A stretch of DNA of 8,791 nucleotides from Candidatus Nesterenkonia stercoripullorum (lineage in GTDB: Bacteria; Actinomycetota; Actinomycetes; Actinomycetales; Micrococcaceae), in the NCBI GenBank assembly GCA_019114115.1, contig DXGD01000089.1, positions 1 to 8,791 of the forward strand, read 5' to 3'. Under the pieces are notes generated by a model. That model saw nothing but the letters and a program-made list of their open reading frames with translations. It was not told where the DNA came from and ran no database searches. This document shows, one piece after another, positions 1 through 5,319 of the stretch. Position 1 is the stretch's first letter. Every line of letters starts with the position of its first letter. Both the position numbers and the translations under genes were made by a program.

Positions 1-1850
1 AGTATCTGCTGAGCCGGGACGGCGACGGGGAGCGGGAGGTCACGATCGCGCACAAGCCGAACGCGCTGGTCCTCGCCGAGGACGGGGGCACGCAAGAGGT
101 CGAGATGGAGCCCGGCCAGGCGTCACGCGCCGCCGTCGACGGTGACCGCAGGGCCGACGTCGCCCGGCTGGCCGTGCGGGCGGAGGACCATTTCGGGTTC
201 CCCCAGGACATCGAGTGGGCTATCAGCGACGGCGAGCTGTTCCTCCTGCAGTCGCGGCCGGTCACCAGGGTCGCGCCCCGCTGGACCCGCGATGAGTCAG
301 CGGAGCGCTTCCCGCACGCGGTGACGCCTCTGACCTGGGATCTGGTGGAGGCCGGCTTCCACGATTCGCTCCGGCACAGTTTTGCGCTGATGGACCTTCC
401 TCCCTTCGGGGACACCTGGTTCGCGATGCGCGACTACTACATCTACGGCAATCAGACGGCCGTGGAGCTCTACAGCGGCAGGCTCCCGGTGAGCATGTTC
501 CGCGATGTGGAGAGCATTCGCGAGGCGCTGCCCGAGATCGCCCGCCGGTACGCCTGGGTGCAGGATCTCCCGGTGCAGTGGATGAGGGACCTCGACACCT
601 ATCTCATGGGGATCGGGCGCCTCTCCGCAGAGCCGCTCGAGGACAAGAGCATCGAAGAGGTCTGGGACCACGTCCTGGAGATCAACGATCTCGGCACCAC
701 CTATTTCCTGCCCAACATCGCCATCTCGCTCACCCAGCGCACGCTCTACGCGGGCTTGCTCAGGCTCCTGGGCATGGGCATGCCGCCGGAGCGGGCGCAG
801 CAGACCTTCGATCAGCTGCTGGCGCAGACCGATACCAAGACGGGGCAGGTCAACGCGGAGCTGTGGGAGCTCTCCCAGCAGGTCCGCTCAGCCCCCGCCC
901 TGATGCAGTGGCTCGATGCCGCACCCAGCGCAGAAGGGCGCGTGCAGGAGCTGAGGGAGGAGTTTCCCGGATTCGTCGCCGAGCTCGACGCCTTCCTCCT
1001 CCGTCACGGGCACCGCGAGCTGGATTTCGACGCCTATCACCCGACCTGGCTGGAGGCCCCGCACATCATCCTGGACCAGATCCGGGGACTGGCTCACAGC
1101 GAGCGGGAGGAGAGAGCCTCGGCCAATCAGCTGCGTGCGGCGCAGGCGGAAGCCGAGCGGCAGGTGCTGGATGCCGTTCCCGACGATCTGCGCTATTTCG
1201 TGCAGGAGGTGATCCGGCTGGCGCGCACCTACACTGCACTCGACGATCTCGAGCACTATCAGACCACCCGGCTGACCATCCCGCTGCGCCGGGGGCTGCG
1301 CGCCCTGGGCCGCCGTCTCGTGGATCGCGGAGTGCTCGAGGAGCACTCAGACGTATACTTCCTGCACGTCGACGCGCTGGACAGCGCGGTGCGCGACGGT
1401 TCTGAATCCGCCCTGACCACTTTGCGCCCGCAGGCCTACGAGGCGAAGCGCGCCTACCAGTCGGCCGCGGCATCCGATCCGGGCTGGGTCTATGGCGAGT
1501 CCCCCGCGGGCGCCGCAGCACCAGGCGACGGTTCGGATCTGCGCGGAACCGCCGGCAGCCCCGGACAGGTCGAAGCTGAGGTGTTCGTGGTCCACAGTCC
1601 GGAGGACTTCCCGCTCTTCCCTGCGGGCTCGATCCTGGTGGCGCGCACGACCAACCCGGCCTGGACGGCCCTCTTCTATCAGGCAGCCGGGGTGATCACC
1701 GAGAGCGGGGGTGCGCTCTCGCACGGAGCCGTGACGGCACGCGAGCTCGGCATACCGGCTGTGATGAGCGTACGGGATGCCACCCGGCTGTTCGAGAACG
1801 GGCAGCGGGTAGGGATCGACGGATCGCAGGGCACTGTCGTGTTGCGCTGA
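1..1850 (+). CDS. PEP-utilising phosphotransferase (PEP synthase / rifampin phosphotransferase-like), 5' partial
   Basis: The open frame runs from the left edge (first full codon at base 3), giving 615 residues with no start in the window; an ATG at 105 is internal. Residues about 1-80 are the end of a PPDK_N ATP-grasp domain, closing with PQDIEWA (from residue 67) and LLQSRPVT. A helical middle region (about 90-490) contains TPLTWDL, a GHRELD segment and an ARTYTALDDLEHY stretch typical of PEP-utilising enzymes. The C-terminal swivelling domain has GGALSHGAVTARELGIPAV, with the phospho-carrier His at residue 574 (codon 1722-1724). Such proteins move phosphate from ATP through this His to pyruvate, or to a drug such as rifampin. 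Adding a normal ATP-grasp domain gives about 850 residues, as in Rph or the shorter PEP-synthase-like proteins. The acceptor cannot be told from this sequence. The gene converges on atoE, with 9 bp between the stops. Confidence 0.9.
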   Translation, partial: YLLSRDGDGEREVTIAHKPNALVLAEDGGTQEVEMEPGQASRAAVDGDRRADVARLAVRAEDHFGFPQDIEWAISDGELFLLQSRPVTRVAPRWTRDESAERFPHAVTPLTWDLVEAGFHDSLRHSFALMDLPPFGDTWFAMRDYYIYGNQTAVELYSGRLPVSMFRDVESIREALPEIARRYAWVQDLPVQWMRDLDTYLMGIGRLSAEPLEDKSIEEVWDHVLEINDLGTTYFLPNIAISLTQRTLYAGLLRLLGMGMPPERAQQTFDQLLAQTDTKTGQVNAELWELSQQVRSAPALMQWLDAAPSAEGRVQELREEFPGFVAELDAFLLRHGHRELDFDAYHPTWLEAPHIILDQIRGLAHSEREERASANQLRAAQAEAERQVLDAVPDDLRYFVQEVIRLARTYTALDDLEHYQTTRLTIPLRRGLRALGRRLVDRGVLEEHSDVYFLHVDALDSAVRDGSESALTTLRPQAYEAKRAYQSAAASDPGWVYGESPAGAAAPGDGSDLRGTAGSPGQVEAEVFVVHSPEDFPLFPAGSILVARTTNPAWTALFYQAAGVITESGGALSHGAVTARELGIPAVMSVRDATRLFENGQRVGIDGSQGTVVLR

Positions 1851-1859
1851 TCCGCAGGC

Positions 1860-3308
1860 TCACAGCGAGACCAGGAGCATCGTCGCACCGAAGACGAGGC
1901 CCGATGCGACCAGCACGATGGTGGTGTAGCTGAGGATGTCGCGCATCTTCAGTCCCGCGATCGCCAGCAGGGGCAGCGCCCAGAAGGGCTGGATCATATT
2001 GGTCCACTGGTCGCCGTAGGCCACGGCCATGATCGGCACCGCGGGATCGATGCCGAGCGCTTCGGCCGCGTCCAGCAGGATCGGCGCCTGGACGGCGATC
2101 TGCCCGCCGCCGGATGGCACGAAGAAGTTGACCAGCCCGGCGGAGAGGAAGGACCACAGCCCGAAGGTCTCCGGCGTCGAGATCGTGATGAACGCCTCAG
2201 AGAGCACAGCGATCAGGCCGGTGCCTGCCATGATCCCCAGAATCCCGGCGTAGAGCGGGAACTGCAGCAGGATCTCGCCGACGTTGCTTGCGGCATTCTT
2301 CGTCAGGGCGATGAGCTCGAAGGGGTTGCGCACTAACAGCATGATCAGCGCCAGGAAGCTCCAGTTCACGATGTCCAGTGTGAGCCCGCCCGTCGTCGCG
2401 AAGTGGATCACGAGGTAGGTCACCAGCAGCACGCCGACCGCCAGCGTCGGGATCCGTGAGGCGTCGACGCGGTCAGCGGGAGTGACGACGTCGTCGTCGA
2501 CGCTGACCTCGGCTTCGCGGGCGTCGATGCTCAAGGGGACCACGCTGCGGTCATTCCGGGGAGCGATCAGGTACAGGGCCAGGGCGACCACGACGATGGT
2601 GACCAGGATCGCGATGAGGTTCCAGGTGGCGAAGATCGTTCGGCCGATGCCGATCGTGTCTCCGAGCTGCTCGGCGATGAAGGAGTCCGGCGTGGCCGCT
2701 GTCAGCGGACCCGAGGCGGAGTACCCCATGTGCCAGACCACGAAGCCGGCGAAGCCCGAGGCCACGAGCATGGGGAAGTGGACGGGCACCTCCCTGACCC
2801 GGAAGGCGTAGGCCACCTCGCGGGCCAGCAGTCCGCCTACCACGAGTCCCAGGCCCCAGGTGATCAGCGAAGCGCAGGCGGCGACAAGGAAGACGAAGAG
2901 ATAGGCCTGCATGGGCGTCTTCGGCACGGATCCCAGGCGGTTCAGCAGCTTGCGTACTGGGCGGGTCGTGGCCAGGATGTAGCCGAGGAACAGGATCAGG
3001 GCCATCTGGGTGATGAAGTCCAGCAGCCCGGACAGGCCGATGCCCCACTCCTCGACGATCTGGACCGGCCCCGCATCGGTCAGGACCAGCGCCATGAAGG
3101 CCACGATGAAGGTCAGCACGATGGCGAAGACCAGCGCCGAGGGGATGAACCGTTCGACGAGCGAGTTCAGCGGCCTCATTACGGTGGCGAGCAGCGCCCC
3201 GTTCGACGACGTCTTGGCCGCGGCTTTCCCCGTCTGATCGCTGCCGGCGGAGTCGCCGTCCACGGCTGGTTCCGGCCGTGACGATTCCGTATCGGGGTGC
3301 TCTGGCAT
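1860..3308 (-). CDS. atoE: AtoE-family short-chain fatty acid transporter
   Basis: This 482-residue integral membrane protein belongs to the SCFA_trans family (AtoE), which takes up short-chain fatty acids such as acetoacetate or butyrate. The family signature is plain: FVPSGGGQIAVQAP at residues 396-409 and GDQWTNMIQPFWALPLL from 432, followed by AGLKMRDILSY. About a dozen hydrophobic segments follow, starting near residue 55. The start at 3308 is supported by a GAGGAG Shine-Dalgarno a few bases upstream. It gives a hydrophilic tail of about 36 residues, rich in Ser, Asp and Glu, that is longer than in typical AtoE proteins. A promoter with a 17-bp spacer lies at 3353-3381, predicting a leader of about 37 nt. 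No CoA transferase is adjacent, so the substrate is inferred from the family only. The nearest related functions are the TetR and thiolase genes about 1-2 kb to the right. Confidence 0.93.
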   Translation of the reverse strand: MPEHPDTESSRPEPAVDGDSAGSDQTGKAAAKTSSNGALLATVMRPLNSLVERFIPSALVFAIVLTFIVAFMALVLTDAGPVQIVEEWGIGLSGLLDFITQMALILFLGYILATTRPVRKLLNRLGSVPKTPMQAYLFVFLVAACASLITWGLGLVVGGLLAREVAYAFRVREVPVHFPMLVASGFAGFVVWHMGYSASGPLTAATPDSFIAEQLGDTIGIGRTIFATWNLIAILVTIVVVALALYLIAPRNDRSVVPLSIDAREAEVSVDDDVVTPADRVDASRIPTLAVGVLLVTYLVIHFATTGGLTLDIVNWSFLALIMLLVRNPFELIALTKNAASNVGEILLQFPLYAGILGIMAGTGLIAVLSEAFITISTPETFGLWSFLSAGLVNFFVPSGGGQIAVQAPILLDAAEALGIDPAVPIMAVAYGDQWTNMIQPFWALPLLAIAGLKMRDILSYTTIVLVASGLVFGATMLLVSL

Positions 3309-3352
3309 CGTGAAGTCTCCTCATCATCGAGTGGCGAGTGTCACCGCAGTGT

Positions 3353-3381
3353 AGCCTACGATGTGATTGACCTCATGTCAG
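3353..3381 (-). promoter_or_regulatory. Candidate SigA-type promoter of atoE
   Basis: Read on the minus strand, CTGACA (3376-3381) is followed by exactly 17 bp and then TAGGCT (3353-3358). This matches the -35 consensus at 5 of 6 positions and an actinobacterial TAnnnT -10. Transcription would start near 3346, about 37 nt before the atoE start. The spacer overlaps a TGTGA-containing dyad at 3362-3377, so a bound regulator could block it. A plus-strand TACGAT at 3357-3362 overlaps the -10 and might serve the divergent gene, but it has no good -35. Confidence 0.5.
3362..3377. promoter_or_regulatory. CRP/GlxR-like half-palindrome over atoE promoter
   Basis: The site reads TGTGATTGACCTCATG. It has a perfect TGTGA half-site and an imperfect partner, with 8 of 10 positions matching the CRP-family pattern TGTGA-N6-TCACA. 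It sits inside the spacer of the predicted atoE promoter, where binding would be expected to repress. The match is imperfect and could be chance. Confidence 0.25.
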
Positions 3382-3457
3382 CAGCATGCGACGCTGAGGA
3401 CTCACGACAGGGTGCTGCTCCCGAGGGCCCAGTGCGTCCGGGACCAGCCGGCTAGTG

Positions 3458-3463
3458 AAGGAG
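3458..3463 (+). promoter_or_regulatory. Ribosome binding site deciding the start at 3469
   Basis: AAGGAG lies 5 nt before the ATG at 3469. It selects this start over a possible TTG at 3367 in the same frame, which would add 34 residues unlike anything in the family. With this start the protein begins MLAAFSVSP, where MTH1187-family proteins normally begin. Confidence 0.75.
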
Positions 3464-3468
3464 CCATC

Positions 3469-3780
3469 ATGCTTGCAGCATTTTCCGTCTCACCCTCGGG
3501 TTCCGGCCACGACGACGGTTCCGTCCATGAAGCGGTGGCGGCCGCCGTGCGCGTGGTCCGCGAATCGGGCCTGCCCAACCGGACCACCAGTATGTTCACC
3601 GAGATCGAAGGCACCTGGGACGAGGTCTTCGACGTCGTGAAGCGCGCGACGGAAGCCGTGGCGCAGTTCGGACCGCGTGTCTCTCTTGTCGTCAAAGCGG
3701 ATATCCGCCCCGGTCACGACGGCGAGATCGACGGAAAAGTGGAGCGCCTCGAGCGTGCTCTGGGCGACGTCGAAGAGTAG
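3469..3780 (+). CDS. MTH1187-family (DUF77) thiamine-binding protein
   Basis: This is a 103-residue soluble protein of the MTH1187/YkoF-like family (Pfam PF01910), small ferredoxin-fold proteins some of which bind thiamine. The diagnostic blocks are present in order: an AFSVSP first strand, VRVVRESGLPNRTTSMFTEI (residues about 24-43), the EGTWDEVFDVVKRA helix, and PRVSLVVKADIRPG near residue 68, ending in an acidic helix. The length matches the family. The start at 3469 is fixed by an AAGGAG ribosome binding site and by where the conserved block begins. The gene is transcribed alone, divergently from atoE, with a 160-bp gap. I looked there for a TPP riboswitch and did not see one. Its cellular role is not settled by context; thiamine sequestration or sensing is a family-level inference. 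Confidence 0.88.
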   Translation: MLAAFSVSPSGSGHDDGSVHEAVAAAVRVVRESGLPNRTTSMFTEIEGTWDEVFDVVKRATEAVAQFGPRVSLVVKADIRPGHDGEIDGKVERLERALGDVEE

Positions 3781-3800
3781 GGGCCTGGAACAGGGGCCCT
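3779..3800 (+). terminator. Weak hairpin at end of the thiamine-binding gene
   Basis: AGGG(G)CC at 3779-3785 can pair with GG(G)CCCT at 3794-3800 around one G-G mismatch, with a loop of about 6-8 nt. The structure begins within the stop codon of the preceding gene. No T-run follows, so it is at best a weak or factor-assisted terminator. Confidence 0.3.
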
Positions 3801-3880
3801 AAGAGCAGGAGCCCTGACGGCACGAGGCTGCGCGGAGGAGCACCCGGTCAGTCGAAGTGTCCACTGCAGTCAGGGATCTG

Positions 3881-3903
3881 GCGGCAGTCGCCCTCACTGC
3901 CGC
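3881..3903 (-). terminator. Perfect 8-bp hairpin downstream of the small membrane gene
   Basis: GCGGCAGT (3881-3888) and ACTGCCGC (3896-3903) are exact reverse complements around a 7-nt loop. The hairpin lies 20 nt beyond the stop of the minus-strand membrane gene, the expected place for a terminator. There is no U-tract, which is common for actinobacterial terminators. Confidence 0.5.
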
Positions 3904-3923
3904 ACTCTGCGCCTCCGTATGCC

Positions 3924-4175
3924 TCAGTGGGCGTGAGGACTGAACTGAGTACGACGTCGCTCGTGCAGCGCGCGCTTCTCATGGCGATGCGCAGTGAGCC
4001 AGACGGCGCTACCGATGGCGACCACGGAGCCGATGAACGGCACCATGACCGCGAAGCCGATGAGCGCAATGGCGTCCGGCCGCGCGGGCATCATTGGGAA
4101 GGCGTAGATCGCTCCGATGACTCCGAGGATCCAGAGGCTCAGGATGAGTCCTTCAACAAACGCAACAGATGTCAT
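3924..4175 (-). CDS. Small two-helix membrane protein of unknown function
   Basis: I do not recognise this 83-residue protein. It has two clear membrane segments, at about residues 4-27 (VAFVEGLILSLWILGVIGAI onward) and 36-62 (IALIGFAVMVPFIGSVVAIG onward). A short MMPARPD turn separates them, and a basic, His/Arg-rich tail (TAHRHEKRALHERRRTQ) should lie in the cytoplasm. The ATG at 4175 is the only plausible start, because an in-frame stop lies six codons upstream. There is no good Shine-Dalgarno. The gene is downstream of the TetR gene on the same strand, but the 100-bp gap holds a strong hairpin (4235-4273), so it is probably transcribed on its own. The hydrophobic pattern and following terminator-like hairpin argue that it is real. 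Confidence 0.6.
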   Translation of the reverse strand: MTSVAFVEGLILSLWILGVIGAIYAFPMMPARPDAIALIGFAVMVPFIGSVVAIGSAVWLTAHRHEKRALHERRRTQFSPHAH

Positions 4176-4193
4176 GCGGCAACCGTAGACCTA

Positions 4194-4209
4194 TGTGGCG
4201 CCAGCCACA
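4194..4209. promoter_or_regulatory. Perfect dyad TGTGGC-N4-GCCACA upstream of small membrane gene
   Basis: The 16-bp site has perfect 6-bp arms around GCCA and ends 19 bp before the ATG at 4175. Its spacing (TGTGG-N6-CCACA) is that of CRP/GlxR-type operators, which prefer TGTGA-N6-TCACA, so 8 of 10 consensus positions match. It may be an operator, or a small hairpin in the leader. Confidence 0.35.
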
Positions 4210-4234
4210 AGACTTCTTTGCCTAACTGTGATGT

Positions 4235-4273
4235 GGGCCCCTGAGTCATCCCGGAGTGCCGGCTCAGGGGCCC
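4235..4273 (-). terminator. Strong hairpin terminator of the TetR gene
   Basis: GGGCCCCTGAG (4235-4245) and CTCAGGGGCCC (4263-4273) are perfect 11-bp inverted arms. The 17-nt loop can itself fold as CCGG-AGTG-CCGG. The structure starts 2 nt past the TetR stop on the minus strand and should separate this gene from the small membrane gene. No U-tract follows on either strand. Placement and stem strength make termination the simplest reading. Confidence 0.6.
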
Positions 4274-4275
4274 CG

Positions 4276-5046
4276 TCAGTTCCTCATCAAAGGGCCTGGT
4301 GAAGGCGGCGCGGGAGCCTGGCGGAACCCGCCCAGCGCCATCCGCACGACTTTCTCGGCGAGATCCTCCACGGAGGTCACTCGTTCGGGTGAGTACCACT
4401 CGACAAGAGAGGTGATGATTCCCATCACCATCCAGGATGTCGTATCGGCGTCGACGTCCTCACGGATCTCACCTTCTGCTTGAGCGCGCGCGATCAGCTC
4501 GCAGATGCGCCGTTCGAGTGCCTGACGGCGGTGGATGGCACGCCGTTCGAGCTCAGAGTTTCCGCGCAGCCGCATCAGCAGGGTCATATGCGGCAGTGAG
4601 GCGTCGACGGCATGCACACATCCTGCGAGGACTTCTTCGAGTTCGCGAGCAGGGCTCAGGCCTAGGCAATGGGCTCCTTCCAGCACGCTCTCCACAGCGG
4701 TCAGCGCCCGCTCGAGCGCCGTGTCGAGGATCTTCTCCTTCGAGTCGACGTGGTGGTAGATCGCGGATTTGCACAGCCCGAGAGCTTGGCCGAGCATTCC
4801 CATCGATGTGGCCTCGTAACCGTGCCGGTTGAAGGTCTCCACGCAGATGCGGATGAGAGTCTCGCGATCATACCCGGGGCGGCCCCGGCGTCGGGCGACG
4901 GGCCAGGCGGTGCCAGCGGCGGTGTCAGTGCCGGTCCCGGCCTCAGTCCCAGTCCCAGTGTCAGTGCTGGTTGCCGGTAGAGGGCCGTTACAGGCGCGAC
5001 GGTCATCGGGTCGGAGGGTGCTTCCCAGCGCATGAGGTCCAGACAT
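4276..5046 (-). CDS. TetR/AcrR-family transcriptional regulator
   Basis: With the ATG at 5046 this is a 256-residue repressor-type protein. The DNA-binding domain begins ARRRGRPGYDRETLI (residues 51-65). Its helix-turn-helix core lies at about 75-105: ATSMGMLGQALGLCKSAIYH, then HVDSKEKIL. The C-terminal part, including WMVMGIITSLVEWYSPERVT (205-224), resembles regulators of lipid or acyl-CoA catabolism such as KstR2. The first 50 residues are an unusual Thr/Gly/Asp-rich tail built from Thr-x repeats. The frame stays open to 5262, but the extra 72 residues look non-coding. No alternative ATG, GTG or TTG lies between 5046 and the HTH. There is no Shine-Dalgarno, and TATAAG stands 9 nt upstream, so the mRNA may be nearly leaderless. 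The gene is divergent from the thiolase, its likely target. The ligand is unknown; an acyl-CoA is an inference. Confidence 0.88.
   Translation of the reverse strand: MSGPHALGSTLRPDDRRACNGPLPATSTDTGTGTEAGTGTDTAAGTAWPVARRRGRPGYDRETLIRICVETFNRHGYEATSMGMLGQALGLCKSAIYHHVDSKEKILDTALERALTAVESVLEGAHCLGLSPARELEEVLAGCVHAVDASLPHMTLLMRLRGNSELERRAIHRRQALERRICELIARAQAEGEIREDVDADTTSWMVMGIITSLVEWYSPERVTSVEDLAEKVVRMALGGFRQAPAPPSPGPLMRN
4921..4965 (-). repeat. Thr-x repeat region in TetR N-terminal tail
   Basis: Residues 28-42 of the regulator (TDTGTGTEAGTGTDT) are encoded by degenerate 6-bp units of the type ACTGGG/ACTGAC. The result is a low-complexity, probably disordered stretch before the DNA-binding domain. 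Its copy number could vary between strains by slippage. Confidence 0.6.
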
Positions 5047-5055
5047 GGCGGCGAG

Positions 5056-5061
5056 CTTATA
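5056..5061 (-). promoter_or_regulatory. Possible -10 element of a near-leaderless TetR mRNA
   Basis: On the minus strand TATAAG ends 9 nt before the ATG at 5046, where no Shine-Dalgarno is seen. This spacing would start transcription at or within a few bases of the ATG. No convincing -35 lies 16-18 bp upstream, so support is limited. Confidence 0.3.
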
Positions 5062-5082
5062 GCTGAGGGGCGGCCTAGGGGA

Positions 5083-5099
5083 TACCTCATACGAGGGAT
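5083..5099. promoter_or_regulatory. Candidate TetR operator (ATACCTC-N4-GAGGGAT)
   Basis: ATACCTC (5083-5089) and GAGGGAT (5093-5099) form 7-bp arms with one mismatch and a 4-bp spacer. A third half-site GAGGTAT lies at 5117-5123. The group sits between the divergent TetR and thiolase genes, 37 bp upstream of the regulator start. That is the usual place for an autoregulatory TetR operator. Binding is inferred from position and symmetry only. Confidence 0.4.
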
Positions 5100-5242
5100 G
5101 TGTGTTTCGTCGTTCTGAGGTATTGGAGGCTCTCTGGGTGCGCTCTCCGGGCGCTCCCTTGGGTCGCTCTCGCGGAGGCCGGCCCGGTGCCCGGCACTTG
5201 GCCCACGGGCGCGAACCAGGAGGCTGCGCTTCGGCCCCGCGC

Positions 5243-5271
5243 TTGGCTGTGATGTGAGGCACGAATAGAGC
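5243..5271 (+). promoter_or_regulatory. Possible thiolase promoter
   Basis: TTGGCT (5243-5248) is followed by 17 bp and TAGAGC (5266-5271). The -10 is weak (TAnnn without the final T), and an alternative CACAAT begins at 5271. A TGTGA-containing sequence (5248-5263) and a GCAC-N6-GTGC dyad (5270-5283) overlap the region. Transcription would begin about 40 nt before the thiolase start. Confidence 0.3.
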
Positions 5272-5319
5272 ACAATGGAGTGCGGCACACCAATCCGCAT
5301 CACCTGAGGAGTTCCCCCT

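Noticed and set aside
578..1405. Long plus-strand frame of 275 codons inside the PEP-utilising gene
   Set aside because: It is rich in Arg/Ala/Gly with no domain pattern and lies wholly inside a gene with clear family motifs; typical shadow frame in GC-rich DNA.
1845..1867. CGCTG/CAGCG inverted repeat across the two convergent stops as a bidirectional terminator
   Set aside because: Arms are only 5 bp with a 13-nt loop; too weak to call.
2551..3327. Second minus-strand frame overlapping atoE
   Set aside because: Arg/Gly/His-rich product in another frame of a clear AtoE gene.
3367..3468. Upstream extension of the thiamine-binding protein from a TTG at 3367
   Set aside because: The extra 34 residues have no family counterpart, and a good AAGGAG precedes the ATG at 3469.
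3309..3468. Possible TPP riboswitch upstream of the thiamine-binding gene
   Set aside because: I looked for the conserved CUGAGA and ACC...GAACCUGA blocks; only a loose CTGAGGA is present and the rest does not match.
5047..5262. N-terminal extension of the TetR protein up to the ATG at 5262
   Set aside because: The added 72 residues are Pro/Arg/Ser-rich without structure, overlap the operator-like repeats, and exceed any usual TetR N-terminus.
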